A stretch of 64,000 nt of DNA from Bacteroidota bacterium (lineage in GTDB: Bacteria > Bacteroidota > Ignavibacteria > Ignavibacteriales > Ignavibacteriaceae). A program made the position numbers and the translations under genes. Positions 56,466-64,000 of the stretch are shown one piece after another (the first letter of the stretch is position 1; the number at the start of each line of letters is the position of its first letter). Below the pieces are notes generated by a model. It was given only the letters and a program-made list of their open reading frames with translations, was not told where the DNA came from and ran no database searches. The DNA lies in the NCBI GenBank assembly GCA_021824145.1, contig JAKALM010000008.1, positions 1-64,000 on the forward strand. The letters run 5' to 3'.

Positions 56466-57572
56466 ATGAAAAACCAAATCAAAATATTAGGATTGACTGC
56501 AATAGTTGCAGGCATTTCTTTTTCTTTAATTTCGTGCAGCAGCAATAAGGGTGCACAACAAAAATTTCCTCCGGCTCAAGTTACAGCTTATACTGTTATT
56601 CCGGAGAAAGCAGAATATTATGATACTTACCCGGCAACTGTTACTGCTCTCAATCAAGTTGAAATTAGGTCAGAAGTATCGGGCTATTTAACTAATATTT
56701 ATTTTCAAGATGGACAGCATGTTACAAAGGGCATGAAGCTTTACAGTATTGATCAGCAGCAATATAAAGCTGCTTATGATGTTGCAAAAGCAAATTTGGA
56801 CAAAGCAAAACAAGATTATGATAGATACCAACAGCTAGCACAAAATAATGCAGTGGCTACGCAAACTTTAGAACATGCCGCAGCTGATTTAAAGGCTGCC
56901 GAGAGCAACTTATCTGAAGTTGAAACCAATCTTCGCAATTCAAGTATCTACGCTCCGTTTGATGGAACTATTGGAATTTCTCAAGTAAAATTAGGCTCTG
57001 CAATTATTGCTGGACAAACATTGATGAATACAATTTCGTCAGATAACCCAATGGCAGTTGATTTTGCAGTTAACGAAGATAAAATTAGACGCTTCGAAGA
57101 TCTTTTAAGTAAAAAAACAAAAAGTACGGATTCCTTATTCACAATACAGCTTGCAGACGGATCAATATATCCTAATACAGGAAAATTAATTTTACTTGAT
57201 CGTGCAGTTGATCCTCAAACTGGAACTATTACAGCAAGACTCGTTTTTCCAAATCCTAAAAATTATTTAAAACCTGGATTAACTTGTAATGTTAGAGTTT
57301 TGAATGTCACTACTTCAAATGATATTATAATTCCTTTTAAATCAATAGTAGAACAGATGGGCGAATATTTCGTATTTGTTATTCGGAATGGGCATGCGAT
57401 TCAAAAGAGAGTTGATATTGGAATCAATATAGGCAGCCAAGTTATTGTTAAAAATGGTTTAAACTTGGGAGACCAAATTGTTGTAGAAGGAGTACAAAAA
57501 CTTCGTGACAATTCTCCTATAAGTATAATTCAAAAAAACAATAATAAAACAAACCAAACTGCTGTAAGATAA
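56466..57572 (+). CDS. RND efflux periplasmic adaptor lipoprotein
   Basis: The 368-residue membrane-fusion protein has a lipobox with the lipidated Cys at 24 (SLISC). Lipoyl-like halves (EIRSEVSGYLTNIYFQDGQHV and YAPFDGTIGISQVKLGSAI) flank a helical hairpin (about 105-155). A beta-barrel domain follows. It bridges the RND pump and the TolC-like duct in the periplasm. Confidence 0.92.
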   Translation: MKNQIKILGLTAIVAGISFSLISCSSNKGAQQKFPPAQVTAYTVIPEKAEYYDTYPATVTALNQVEIRSEVSGYLTNIYFQDGQHVTKGMKLYSIDQQQYKAAYDVAKANLDKAKQDYDRYQQLAQNNAVATQTLEHAAADLKAAESNLSEVETNLRNSSIYAPFDGTIGISQVKLGSAIIAGQTLMNTISSDNPMAVDFAVNEDKIRRFEDLLSKKTKSTDSLFTIQLADGSIYPNTGKLILLDRAVDPQTGTITARLVFPNPKNYLKPGLTCNVRVLNVTTSNDIIIPFKSIVEQMGEYFVFVIRNGHAIQKRVDIGINIGSQVIVKNGLNLGDQIVVEGVQKLRDNSPISIIQKNNNKTNQTAVR

Positions 57573-57591
57573 TTCTTTTATAGGAAATGAA

Positions 57592-60500
57592 ATGATTGCA
57601 AATACATTTATTAAAAGGCCTGTAACCGCTATTGTTATTTCAATTATAATTGTACTAGTTGGCTTAATTGCTATTTTTAATTTGCCTATCAGTCAATATC
57701 CTGATATTACTCCACCCACTGTTCAAATCTCTGGTATTTTTACTGGTGCTGATGCAACAACAGTTGAGCAAACTGTTACCACTCCAATTGAATCTCAGGT
57801 TAATGGTACTCCAGGGATGGCTTATATGACAAGCACTAGTACCAATAGCGGAAGTTCTTCAATAAATGTAGTGTTAAATGTTGGAACTGATCCTGATATT
57901 GCAGCAATGGATATTCAAAACAGAGTTGGTATTGCAACTCCACAGTTGCCTGATATTGTTAAACGATTAGGAATTACCACAAGGAAAAGAAATGCCAGTA
58001 TTTTAATGCTGGTTGCTATTTTTTCACCTAATAATACTCACAATATTTCTTTTCTTGATAACTATACAAACATATTTATTAAAAACGATCTACTCAGGGT
58101 TCCAGGTGTAGGTGATATTTTTACAAGAGCCGATGATTTTAGTATGCGCGTTTGGCTCGATCCTCTTAAACTTGCACAGCTAGGACTAACCGCCAGTGAT
58201 GTTACAAACGCAATGACTTCCCAGAATCTTCAAGTTGCAGCAGGCACTGTTGGTGCTCCACCGCAGAATTCGAGCCAATCTTTTGAATATACAGTTTTTA
58301 CAAACAGCCGATTAAGTACACCAGAGCAATTTGGGAATATTATTGTACATGTTAATCCAAAAGATGGTTCGCAAGTTTATTTGAAAGATGTTGCAAGAGT
58401 TCAATTGGGCAGGGCTAGTTATTCAAGCGACTCTTTCGTTGATGGGAAAAGAGCATCTTTTTTACTCATCTTCCAGGCGCCTGGAAGCAATGCAATGGAA
58501 GTTGCTAATGGTATTTATAAAGAAATGTCTGTTCTTAAAAAATCTTTCCCAAAAGATGTTGATTATAATGTTCCTTTCGAAGCGGTATCAGTTGTTAAAG
58601 TTTCAATTGATGAAGTAGTTGTAACACTTTTAGAGGCGCTGGGGCTTGTTGTACTTGTTGTATTTTTATTCCTTCAAAATTGGCGTGCTACTATTATCCC
58701 TGTATTGGCAATTCCAGTTTCTGTTATTGGCACTTTTGCATTTTTTATTCCTCTTGGATTTACCATCAACACACTTACAATGTTTGGATTTGTTCTTGCA
58801 ATAGGTATTGTGGTTGATGATGCAATAATTGTTGTAGAAGCAGTTCAACATTATATTGATAATGAAAGACTAACTACACTTGAAGCTACAAAACGCGCAA
58901 TGAGAGATATCTCCGGTCCAGTTGTAGCAATTGCATTAATTCTAGCGGCAGTATTTATTCCGGTGGGATTTATTCCTGGAATTGTTGGAAAGCTTTATCA
59001 GCAGTTTGCTATAACAATTGCAATTTCAGTTTTAATTTCAGCATTTGTTGCTCTTTCCTTAACTCCTGCTTTATGTATCTTATTTTTGAAGCCGACACAT
59101 TTGGATAAAGACTCTAAAGGTATAAATAAATTTTTCTTCTTATTCAATAATTGGTTCAAGAAAACAACAGAGAATTATTCTTTAGGAGTAAGAAAAAGTA
59201 TAAAAGCTGCTCCATATTTTCTTATTGTCTTAATTTTGATTTACGCTGGAACTGTTCTGCTCTTTGAAGCGAAACCTACCGGATTTATTCCTACTGAAGA
59301 TGTTGGAAGATTATATATAACTTTTGAATTGCCTGAAGCTGCTTCCTCCACTAGAACTTTAGAAACTATGAACAAGATAATGGATATCTTAAAGCATACT
59401 AAAGGAATTGGTCATTTTGCAGCAGTAAGCGGATTAAATGTTGTTACATTTGCAAGCAAATCAAACAGCGGTACTATATTTACACAGTTGACTCCATGGG
59501 ATGAAAGAACAAGCAAATCTCTTCAACTTGATGCACTGATTGGAACTTTAAGAAGAAAATTTGCTTCAATAGAAAATGCAAACATTGTTGTTATTCCTCC
59601 ACCAGCTATTCCAGGTTTAGGACAAACCGGCGGTTTTACATTTGAAATTGAACAGCAGGAAAGCACTAATAACATTCAGCAGTTTGCCGATGTTGTGCGC
59701 AATTTTGTTGCCGCCGCTAATAAACGCCCGGAAATTAGTCACGCATTTTCATTTTTCACAGCAAACACTCCGGGATATAAAGTAAATGTGGATAGAGTAA
59801 AATGTGAAAAGCTTGGAGTAAACATTGCAGACGTATTCTCAACTCTTCAAACTTTTTTGGGCAGTGCTTATGTAAATGACTTTACAATTTATGGCAGGAA
59901 CTTCCACGTAGTTGCGCAAGCCGATACAAGTTTCCGCGCAAGCATTCAAGATCTTGGAAAATATTATGTACGGAATTCATCAGGCAACATGATTCCTCTA
60001 AATAATTTGGTTAATTATACTGTAATTGAAAGCGCACCTGTTGTTTCACATTATAACATGTTCCGTTCTGCTGAAGTAGATGGGAATTCTTCGGAAGGTT
60101 ATAGCAGCGGACAAGCAATTCAAGCATTAAAAGAAGTTGCAGCGCAAGTTCTTCCTGCTGGCTATGGTTATGAATTTTCCGGTTTAAGCCGCGAAGAAAT
60201 AAATGCCGGCAGTAGTACAATTGCAATTTTTGCTTTGTCTATTTTGTTTGTGTTTTTATTTCTGTCAGCTCTGTATGAAAGCTGGTCGGTTCCTTTTTCA
60301 ATTTTGTTTGCTGTTCCGATTGCGGCATTCGGGGCAATTATTGCTTTAACATTTTTGCCAAGTTTAAGCGACAACGTTTATTCACAAATTGGTTTAATCG
60401 CCTTAATTGGACTTGCAGCTAAGAACGCAATTTTGATTGTTGAATTTGCCAAAGAGCGCGTTGATAGAGGCATGCCAATCGTCGAGGCAACAATTGAAGC

Positions 60501-60774
60501 AGTAAAGCTTCGTATCCGCCCAATTCTAATGACGTCGATGGCATTTATATTTGGTGTTTCTCCGCTGGCTTTTGCAACTGGCGCCGGCGCTCAGGCAAGA
60601 GAAACAATAGGCTGGACGGTTCTTGGCGGAATGCTTGCCGCAACATTGCTTGCGGTATTTATTGTCCCGGTTTTATTTGTAACAATTACAAAGATTGCAT
60701 ACGGCAAAGAAAAATTAGCCGAACTTGAAGCAAGAGGAATTAACAGCAATGAGATTGAGCCCAATACAGATTAA
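57592..60774 (+). CDS. HAE1-type RND efflux transporter
   Basis: The 1060-residue pump has the AcrB-type layout of 12 membrane helices with two large periplasmic loops. Signatures include IKRPVTAIVISI at the start, the helix 4 proton-relay Asp pair in GIVVDDAIIVVEAV, and the helix 10/11 block GLAAKNAILIVEFAKE. FIPTEDVGRLYITFELP begins the second periplasmic loop. It exports hydrophobic compounds using the proton gradient. Substrate cannot be told from sequence. A sigma-54 regulator and kinase are encoded divergently and are plausible controllers. Confidence 0.95.
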   Translation: MIANTFIKRPVTAIVISIIIVLVGLIAIFNLPISQYPDITPPTVQISGIFTGADATTVEQTVTTPIESQVNGTPGMAYMTSTSTNSGSSSINVVLNVGTDPDIAAMDIQNRVGIATPQLPDIVKRLGITTRKRNASILMLVAIFSPNNTHNISFLDNYTNIFIKNDLLRVPGVGDIFTRADDFSMRVWLDPLKLAQLGLTASDVTNAMTSQNLQVAAGTVGAPPQNSSQSFEYTVFTNSRLSTPEQFGNIIVHVNPKDGSQVYLKDVARVQLGRASYSSDSFVDGKRASFLLIFQAPGSNAMEVANGIYKEMSVLKKSFPKDVDYNVPFEAVSVVKVSIDEVVVTLLEALGLVVLVVFLFLQNWRATIIPVLAIPVSVIGTFAFFIPLGFTINTLTMFGFVLAIGIVVDDAIIVVEAVQHYIDNERLTTLEATKRAMRDISGPVVAIALILAAVFIPVGFIPGIVGKLYQQFAITIAISVLISAFVALSLTPALCILFLKPTHLDKDSKGINKFFFLFNNWFKKTTENYSLGVRKSIKAAPYFLIVLILIYAGTVLLFEAKPTGFIPTEDVGRLYITFELPEAASSTRTLETMNKIMDILKHTKGIGHFAAVSGLNVVTFASKSNSGTIFTQLTPWDERTSKSLQLDALIGTLRRKFASIENANIVVIPPPAIPGLGQTGGFTFEIEQQESTNNIQQFADVVRNFVAAANKRPEISHAFSFFTANTPGYKVNVDRVKCEKLGVNIADVFSTLQTFLGSAYVNDFTIYGRNFHVVAQADTSFRASIQDLGKYYVRNSSGNMIPLNNLVNYTVIESAPVVSHYNMFRSAEVDGNSSEGYSSGQAIQALKEVAAQVLPAGYGYEFSGLSREEINAGSSTIAIFALSILFVFLFLSALYESWSVPFSILFAVPIAAFGAIIALTFLPSLSDNVYSQIGLIALIGLAAKNAILIVEFAKERVDRGMPIVEATIEAVKLRIRPILMTSMAFIFGVSPLAFATGAGAQARETIGWTVLGGMLAATLLAVFIVPVLFVTITKIAYGKEKLAELEARGINSNEIEPNTD

Positions 60775-60825
60775 ATAATTGAATTAATTTCTTGATAAAA
60801 TTTCTAAAAAATAATTAGATAATTT

Positions 60826-61335
60826 TTATTTATATCGGAGTGAAGATTTATTTCTATTACAAGCTTCGAAAGTGATACGCTGCTTAAACGTTTCCAAAAT
60901 TTGGTCTAAGTCCAACATTAGGAAACTTTTCCCTTCATATTGAATTTGACCATTAATAAAAGATTTCCTTTGAGTAGGAACATATTTTATTTGGTCTATC
61001 ATCGAATTGTTAGTTGCGATGTAATCAACAATTTGATCAACAAACAAAGCAATTTTATTCCCTTTATAATTTAAAAATATTAAATGTTTAGAAATGTCAT
61101 TTACAGAAAATTTAAGATTATAATGAACATTAAATTCAACTAATGGAAATATTTCTCCATGATAATTGATTGTATTTGTACTATAATTAAAAAAGAATTG
61201 TGATTGATTTAATTCTTTTGTGCTAATTATTGTTAATACATTATTGATATCTAAACAGAACATTTTTCTCATAATGTTAAACACAATAAAACCTTTAGGT
61301 ACTTTATCTTGTTCTATATATAGATCTTCTAACAT
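60826..61335 (-). CDS. Orphan CheW-like protein
   Basis: This 169-residue protein contains one CheW-type domain (GFIVFNIMRKMFCLDINNVLTII, then INYHGEIFPLVEFNVHY, LIFLNYKGNKIALFVDQIVDYI). It differs strongly from the CheW-like protein at 50455. It is convergent with the efflux pump (51-bp gap). As no chemotaxis genes are nearby, it may couple to kinases or receptors encoded elsewhere, or act in type IV pilus or surface-sensing systems (inference). Confidence 0.75.
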   Translation of the reverse strand: MLEDLYIEQDKVPKGFIVFNIMRKMFCLDINNVLTIISTKELNQSQFFFNYSTNTINYHGEIFPLVEFNVHYNLKFSVNDISKHLIFLNYKGNKIALFVDQIVDYIATNNSMIDQIKYVPTQRKSFINGQIQYEGKSFLMLDLDQILETFKQRITFEACNRNKSSLRYK

Positions 61336-61672
61336 AATTTTATTGCTTTTATTAAGCTGATAGATTGGTGGTAGAAATCGGATTCAAAAAACATACCGTA
61401 AAATGTTTCTTTCTTTTTGTCTGTTTTAATAGATTAATGAAATTGAGAAACTAGAATTAAGTTCAATAATTAAATACCAGTTCAAAAATTATACTTATTA
61501 GTTCAAGCCAGCTAGAATATAAGCTATAATTTATTTTCACTGAGAGTTATTAATAATTTTTTAAATCAATTAATTTTTACATTCTAAAAAGTTTTTTGTT
61601 TATTAAAGAAATTTATATTTTATGTTTAAGTCTCCTTTTAAAAGTTATTTTTAAAAATTAATCAGGAGTTAA
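61336..61672. other. Divergent intergenic region upstream of the AGCS symporter
   Basis: This 337-bp AT-rich gap lies between the CheW-like gene and the symporter. A Shine-Dalgarno sequence (CAGGAG) precedes ATG 61673. No clear promoter, riboswitch or gene is seen. Confidence 0.5.
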
Positions 61673-63019
61673 ATGCATTATTTAGAAAATTTACTGCAGC
61701 AGACAAGTGACTTTGTCTGGGGAATTCCTCTTCTAGTACTTCTTTTCGGTACTCATATATTTTTAACATTTCGGTTAAAATTTATTCAGCGATACATTGG
61801 CAAAGCTATAAAAATATCTTTTTCACGAAGCAGAGAAGGTGAAGGAGATATAAGTCAATTCGGAGCATTGACTACTGCTTTAGCGGCAACAATCGGAACA
61901 GGAAACATTGTTGGAGTTGCTACTGCAGTTGCAGCAGGCGGTCCTGGAGCTGTTTTATGGATGTGGCTAACAGGCGTTTTCGGAATAGCGACAAAATATT
62001 CCGAGGCTGTTCTTTCTGTTAAATATAGAATAACAACAAAAAATGGTTTAATGGCTGGCGGGCCAATGTATGTTCTAGAACGCGGATTAAAAAAGAAATG
62101 GCTTGCTGTAATATTTGCAGTTTTTACTGCAATAACAGCTTTTGGAATTGGAAATATGGTTCAAGCAAATTCAATCTCTTCTTTAGTTAACGAAACATTT
62201 AAAATTTCGCCATGGATTACAGGCGCTGTAATGACAGTGCTTACCGGAATTGTAATCATCGGCGGAATAAAATCGATAGCTAGCGTCTGTGAAAAATTAG
62301 TCCCTTTTATGGCTGTGTTTTATATTCTTGGATGCATTTTACTTTTAATAATTAATTTTAATTCTCTACCAGCAACAATTCAATTAATATTTAGCAGTGC
62401 ATTCAGTGGGCATGCTGTAGTTGGCGGATTTATCGGCGCAGGAATGCGCGAAGCAATCAGATATGGAATTGCAAGAGGATTATTTTCAAATGAATCTGGA
62501 TTAGGAAGTGCGCCTATTGTTGCAGCAGCAGCCCAAACAAAAAATCCAATTCGCCAGGCTCTCGTTTCTTCTACTGGTACTTTTTGGGATACAGTTGTTG
62601 TTTGCGCTTTAACTGGATTAGTTGTTGTAAATTCCGGCGAATGGATAAAAGGATTAAATGGAGCATCATTAACCAAAGCTGCATTTACAGATTTGCCAAT
62701 TATCGGACCAATTGTTTTAACAATTGGACTTTTGACTTTTGTTTTCTCCACTATTTTGGGATGGTCTTATTACGGTGAAAAAGCAGCCGAATATTTATTG
62801 GGTGAAAAAATTATAAAACCCTACCGTTGGCTGTGGGTTGTTTTTGTAATGATTGGCTCCGTTTTATCATTGAATATAGTTTGGTCTTTTGCAGATATAA
62901 CAAACGGATTGATGGCTATACCAAATTTAATTTCTTTGATATTCTTAAATGGTGTTATTGTTGCCGAAACTAAAAAATACTTATGGAGCGGCAATATTGA
63001 TAAACCAGTTTCTGATTAA
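61673..63019 (+). CDS. Alanine/glycine:cation symporter (AGCS family)
   Basis: The 448-residue membrane protein has about 10-11 helices and the AGCS signatures GALTTALAATIGTGNIVGVATAV, GGPGAVLWMWLTGVFGIATKYSEA and FSNESGLGSAPIVAAAAQT. It takes up alanine or glycine with Na+ or H+. It is transcribed alone, ending at a bidirectional terminator shared with the convergent gnd gene. Confidence 0.95.
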   Translation: MHYLENLLQQTSDFVWGIPLLVLLFGTHIFLTFRLKFIQRYIGKAIKISFSRSREGEGDISQFGALTTALAATIGTGNIVGVATAVAAGGPGAVLWMWLTGVFGIATKYSEAVLSVKYRITTKNGLMAGGPMYVLERGLKKKWLAVIFAVFTAITAFGIGNMVQANSISSLVNETFKISPWITGAVMTVLTGIVIIGGIKSIASVCEKLVPFMAVFYILGCILLLIINFNSLPATIQLIFSSAFSGHAVVGGFIGAGMREAIRYGIARGLFSNESGLGSAPIVAAAAQTKNPIRQALVSSTGTFWDTVVVCALTGLVVVNSGEWIKGLNGASLTKAAFTDLPIIGPIVLTIGLLTFVFSTILGWSYYGEKAAEYLLGEKIIKPYRWLWVVFVMIGSVLSLNIVWSFADITNGLMAIPNLISLIFLNGVIVAETKKYLWSGNIDKPVSD

Positions 63020-63034
63020 TATTATTTAAAACAG

Positions 63035-63064
63035 AAATCGCTCACCATTTTTGATGAGCGATTT
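63035..63064. terminator. Bidirectional terminator between AGCS symporter and gnd
   Basis: A 10-bp perfect stem, AAATCGCTCA at 63035-63044 with TGAGCGATTT at 63055-63064, has a 10-nt loop and lies between convergent genes. T-rich sequence follows on the plus strand. Confidence 0.85.
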
Positions 63065-63081
63065 TGTTTAAGACAACAACT

Positions 63082-64000
63082 TTACACATTGTAAGTTGAA
63101 GAAGCTGTTTCTCCTCCTCTGCCTGTCCAATTTGTATGGAAAAATTCACCTCTGGGTTTATCAATTCTTTCATACATGTGAGCACCAAAATAATCTCTTT
63201 GAGCTTGAAGAAGATTCGCAGGCAATCTTTCATTTCTGAAACCATCAAAATATTCCAAAGCAGTTGACATTGCCGGAATCCATATTCCATTTAAAACAGC
63301 TAAAGAAATAACTCTTCTCCAACTTACTTCAGCTTCTTCAATTTTAGATTTAAAAAATGGATCGAGTAGTAAATTAGATAAATTTGGATTATTATCGAAT
63401 GCTTCTTTTATTTTCCCTAAAAATGCTGAACGTATAATACAGCCGCCTCGCCACATCAATGCAATTCCGCCATAATTTAAATTCCAATTATTTTCTTTTG
63501 CCGCAGCTCTCATTAATAAATAACCTTGAGCATAAGAAACAAGTTTTGAAGCATAAAGCGCTTTTTCTAAATCTTTAATAAAAGATTTTTTATCTCCTTG
63601 GAAATTAATTTTTGGACTTTTAAAAAATTTTGCTGCTTCAATTCTTTCTTCTTTAAATGAAGATAAAGCCCTCCCAAAAACTGCTTCACCAATTAATGTT
63701 AATGGAACTCCTAAATCAAGTGCTGCAATTCCAGTCCATTTGCCGGTTCCTTTTTGCCCGGCTGTATCAAGAATTTTATCAACAAGCGGATTTCCGTCAG
63801 TATCTTTGAATGCAAGAATATCTCTTGTTATTTCAATTAAGTAACTATCTAATTCACCATTGTTCCATTCATTAAAAACTTGATGCATTTCTTCGGCACT
63901 CATTCCAAGAAGATTTTTCATTATTTGATACGATTCGGAAATTAACTGCATATCTCCATATTCAATTCCGTTGTGAACCATTTTTACAAAATGGCCGGCA
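63082..64000 (-). CDS. gnd: 6-phosphogluconate dehydrogenase (C-terminal part, cut by window edge)
   Basis: About 305 codons are visible; the reading frame stays open to base 64000, so the N-terminal NADP-binding domain lies outside. The visible part starts in the active site AGHFVKMVHNGIEYGDMQ (catalytic Lys, and the His-Asn substrate pair). It continues with the all-helical domain, the LQAQRDYFGAHMYER motif, and the typical tail FHTNWTGRGG. It oxidatively decarboxylates 6-phosphogluconate to ribulose-5-phosphate. The Met at 63981 is internal, not the start. Confidence 0.96.
   Translation of the reverse strand, partial: AGHFVKMVHNGIEYGDMQLISESYQIMKNLLGMSAEEMHQVFNEWNNGELDSYLIEITRDILAFKDTDGNPLVDKILDTAGQKGTGKWTGIAALDLGVPLTLIGEAVFGRALSSFKEERIEAAKFFKSPKINFQGDKKSFIKDLEKALYASKLVSYAQGYLLMRAAAKENNWNLNYGGIALMWRGGCIIRSAFLGKIKEAFDNNPNLSNLLLDPFFKSKIEEAEVSWRRVISLAVLNGIWIPAMSTALEYFDGFRNERLPANLLQAQRDYFGAHMYERIDKPRGEFFHTNWTGRGGETASSTYNV

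Noticed and set aside
1-64000. Pentose-phosphate genes at both window ends (pgl, gnd) as a split operon
   Set aside because: They are over 60 kb apart with convergent and divergent genes between; nothing in the sequence shows they were once adjacent.

Overview
The window is AT-rich bacterial DNA that most resembles the Ignavibacteria / Chlorobi side of the Bacteroidota (FCB) superphylum. The main reason is two secreted proteins ending in the type IX secretion (T9SS) sorting tail in its Ignavibacteria-like form (NYPNPFNPST core). Supporting signs are an HAE1-type RND pump operon, PAS-rich sensor kinases and short intergenic gaps. No database search was run, so the taxonomy is an inference. No phage, insertion sequence, CRISPR array or replication origin was seen.

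Layout. 1-4.0 kb: a GH13 amylase-like enzyme downstream of 6-phosphogluconolactonase, an unknown membrane protein, and an inositol-monophosphatase/HisN-type phosphatase. 4.2 kb: tRNA-Ser(UGA) with a terminator. 4.4-9.2 kb: a stand-alone receiver protein, a GT4 glycosyltransferase, and a LuxR-type response regulator with its four-PAS HisKA_3 kinase. 9.6-15.9 kb: a surface-protein island. It holds a 1251-residue double beta-helix protein with two FN3 repeats and a dockerin-like C-terminus, then a cohesin-like protein with a T9SS tail, then a truncated beta-helix paralogue that shares a perfectly identical 882-bp block with the first gene.

15.9-50.2 kb: 29 consecutive minus-strand genes form one exopolysaccharide locus of Wzx/Wzy type. 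It contains an initiating sugar phosphotransferase, flippase, polymerase, Wzc-like kinase, Wza-like exporter, several glycosyltransferases, and genes for a diacetamido-uronic-acid-type sugar (DegT aminotransferase, Gfo/Idh dehydrogenase, hexapeptide acetyltransferase). It also carries a decoration module: MBOAT plus SGNH proteins, two deacetylase-like proteins, a FemAB-like transferase, and an ACP / acyl-CoA ligase / asparagine-synthetase / NadE-like set. That set resembles the accessory genes of exosortase-A polysaccharide loci, but no exosortase or PEP-CTERM protein is present here.

50.4-61.3 kb: two orphan CheW-like proteins flank a PAS histidine kinase / sigma-54 activator pair and a divergent TolC / MFP / RND efflux operon. 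61.7-64 kb: an AGCS amino-acid:cation symporter, and 6-phosphogluconate dehydrogenase running off the right edge.

How it fits together. The central theme is building and decorating the cell surface: a polysaccharide made in the cytoplasm, flipped, polymerised, exported and probably acylated or amidated, beside T9SS-delivered surface proteins. The two most unusual signals are the adjacent dockerin-like/cohesin-like pair with the shared 882-bp block (9.6-15.9 kb), and the ACP/ligase/amidotransferase/NadE set (21.0-25.9 kb).
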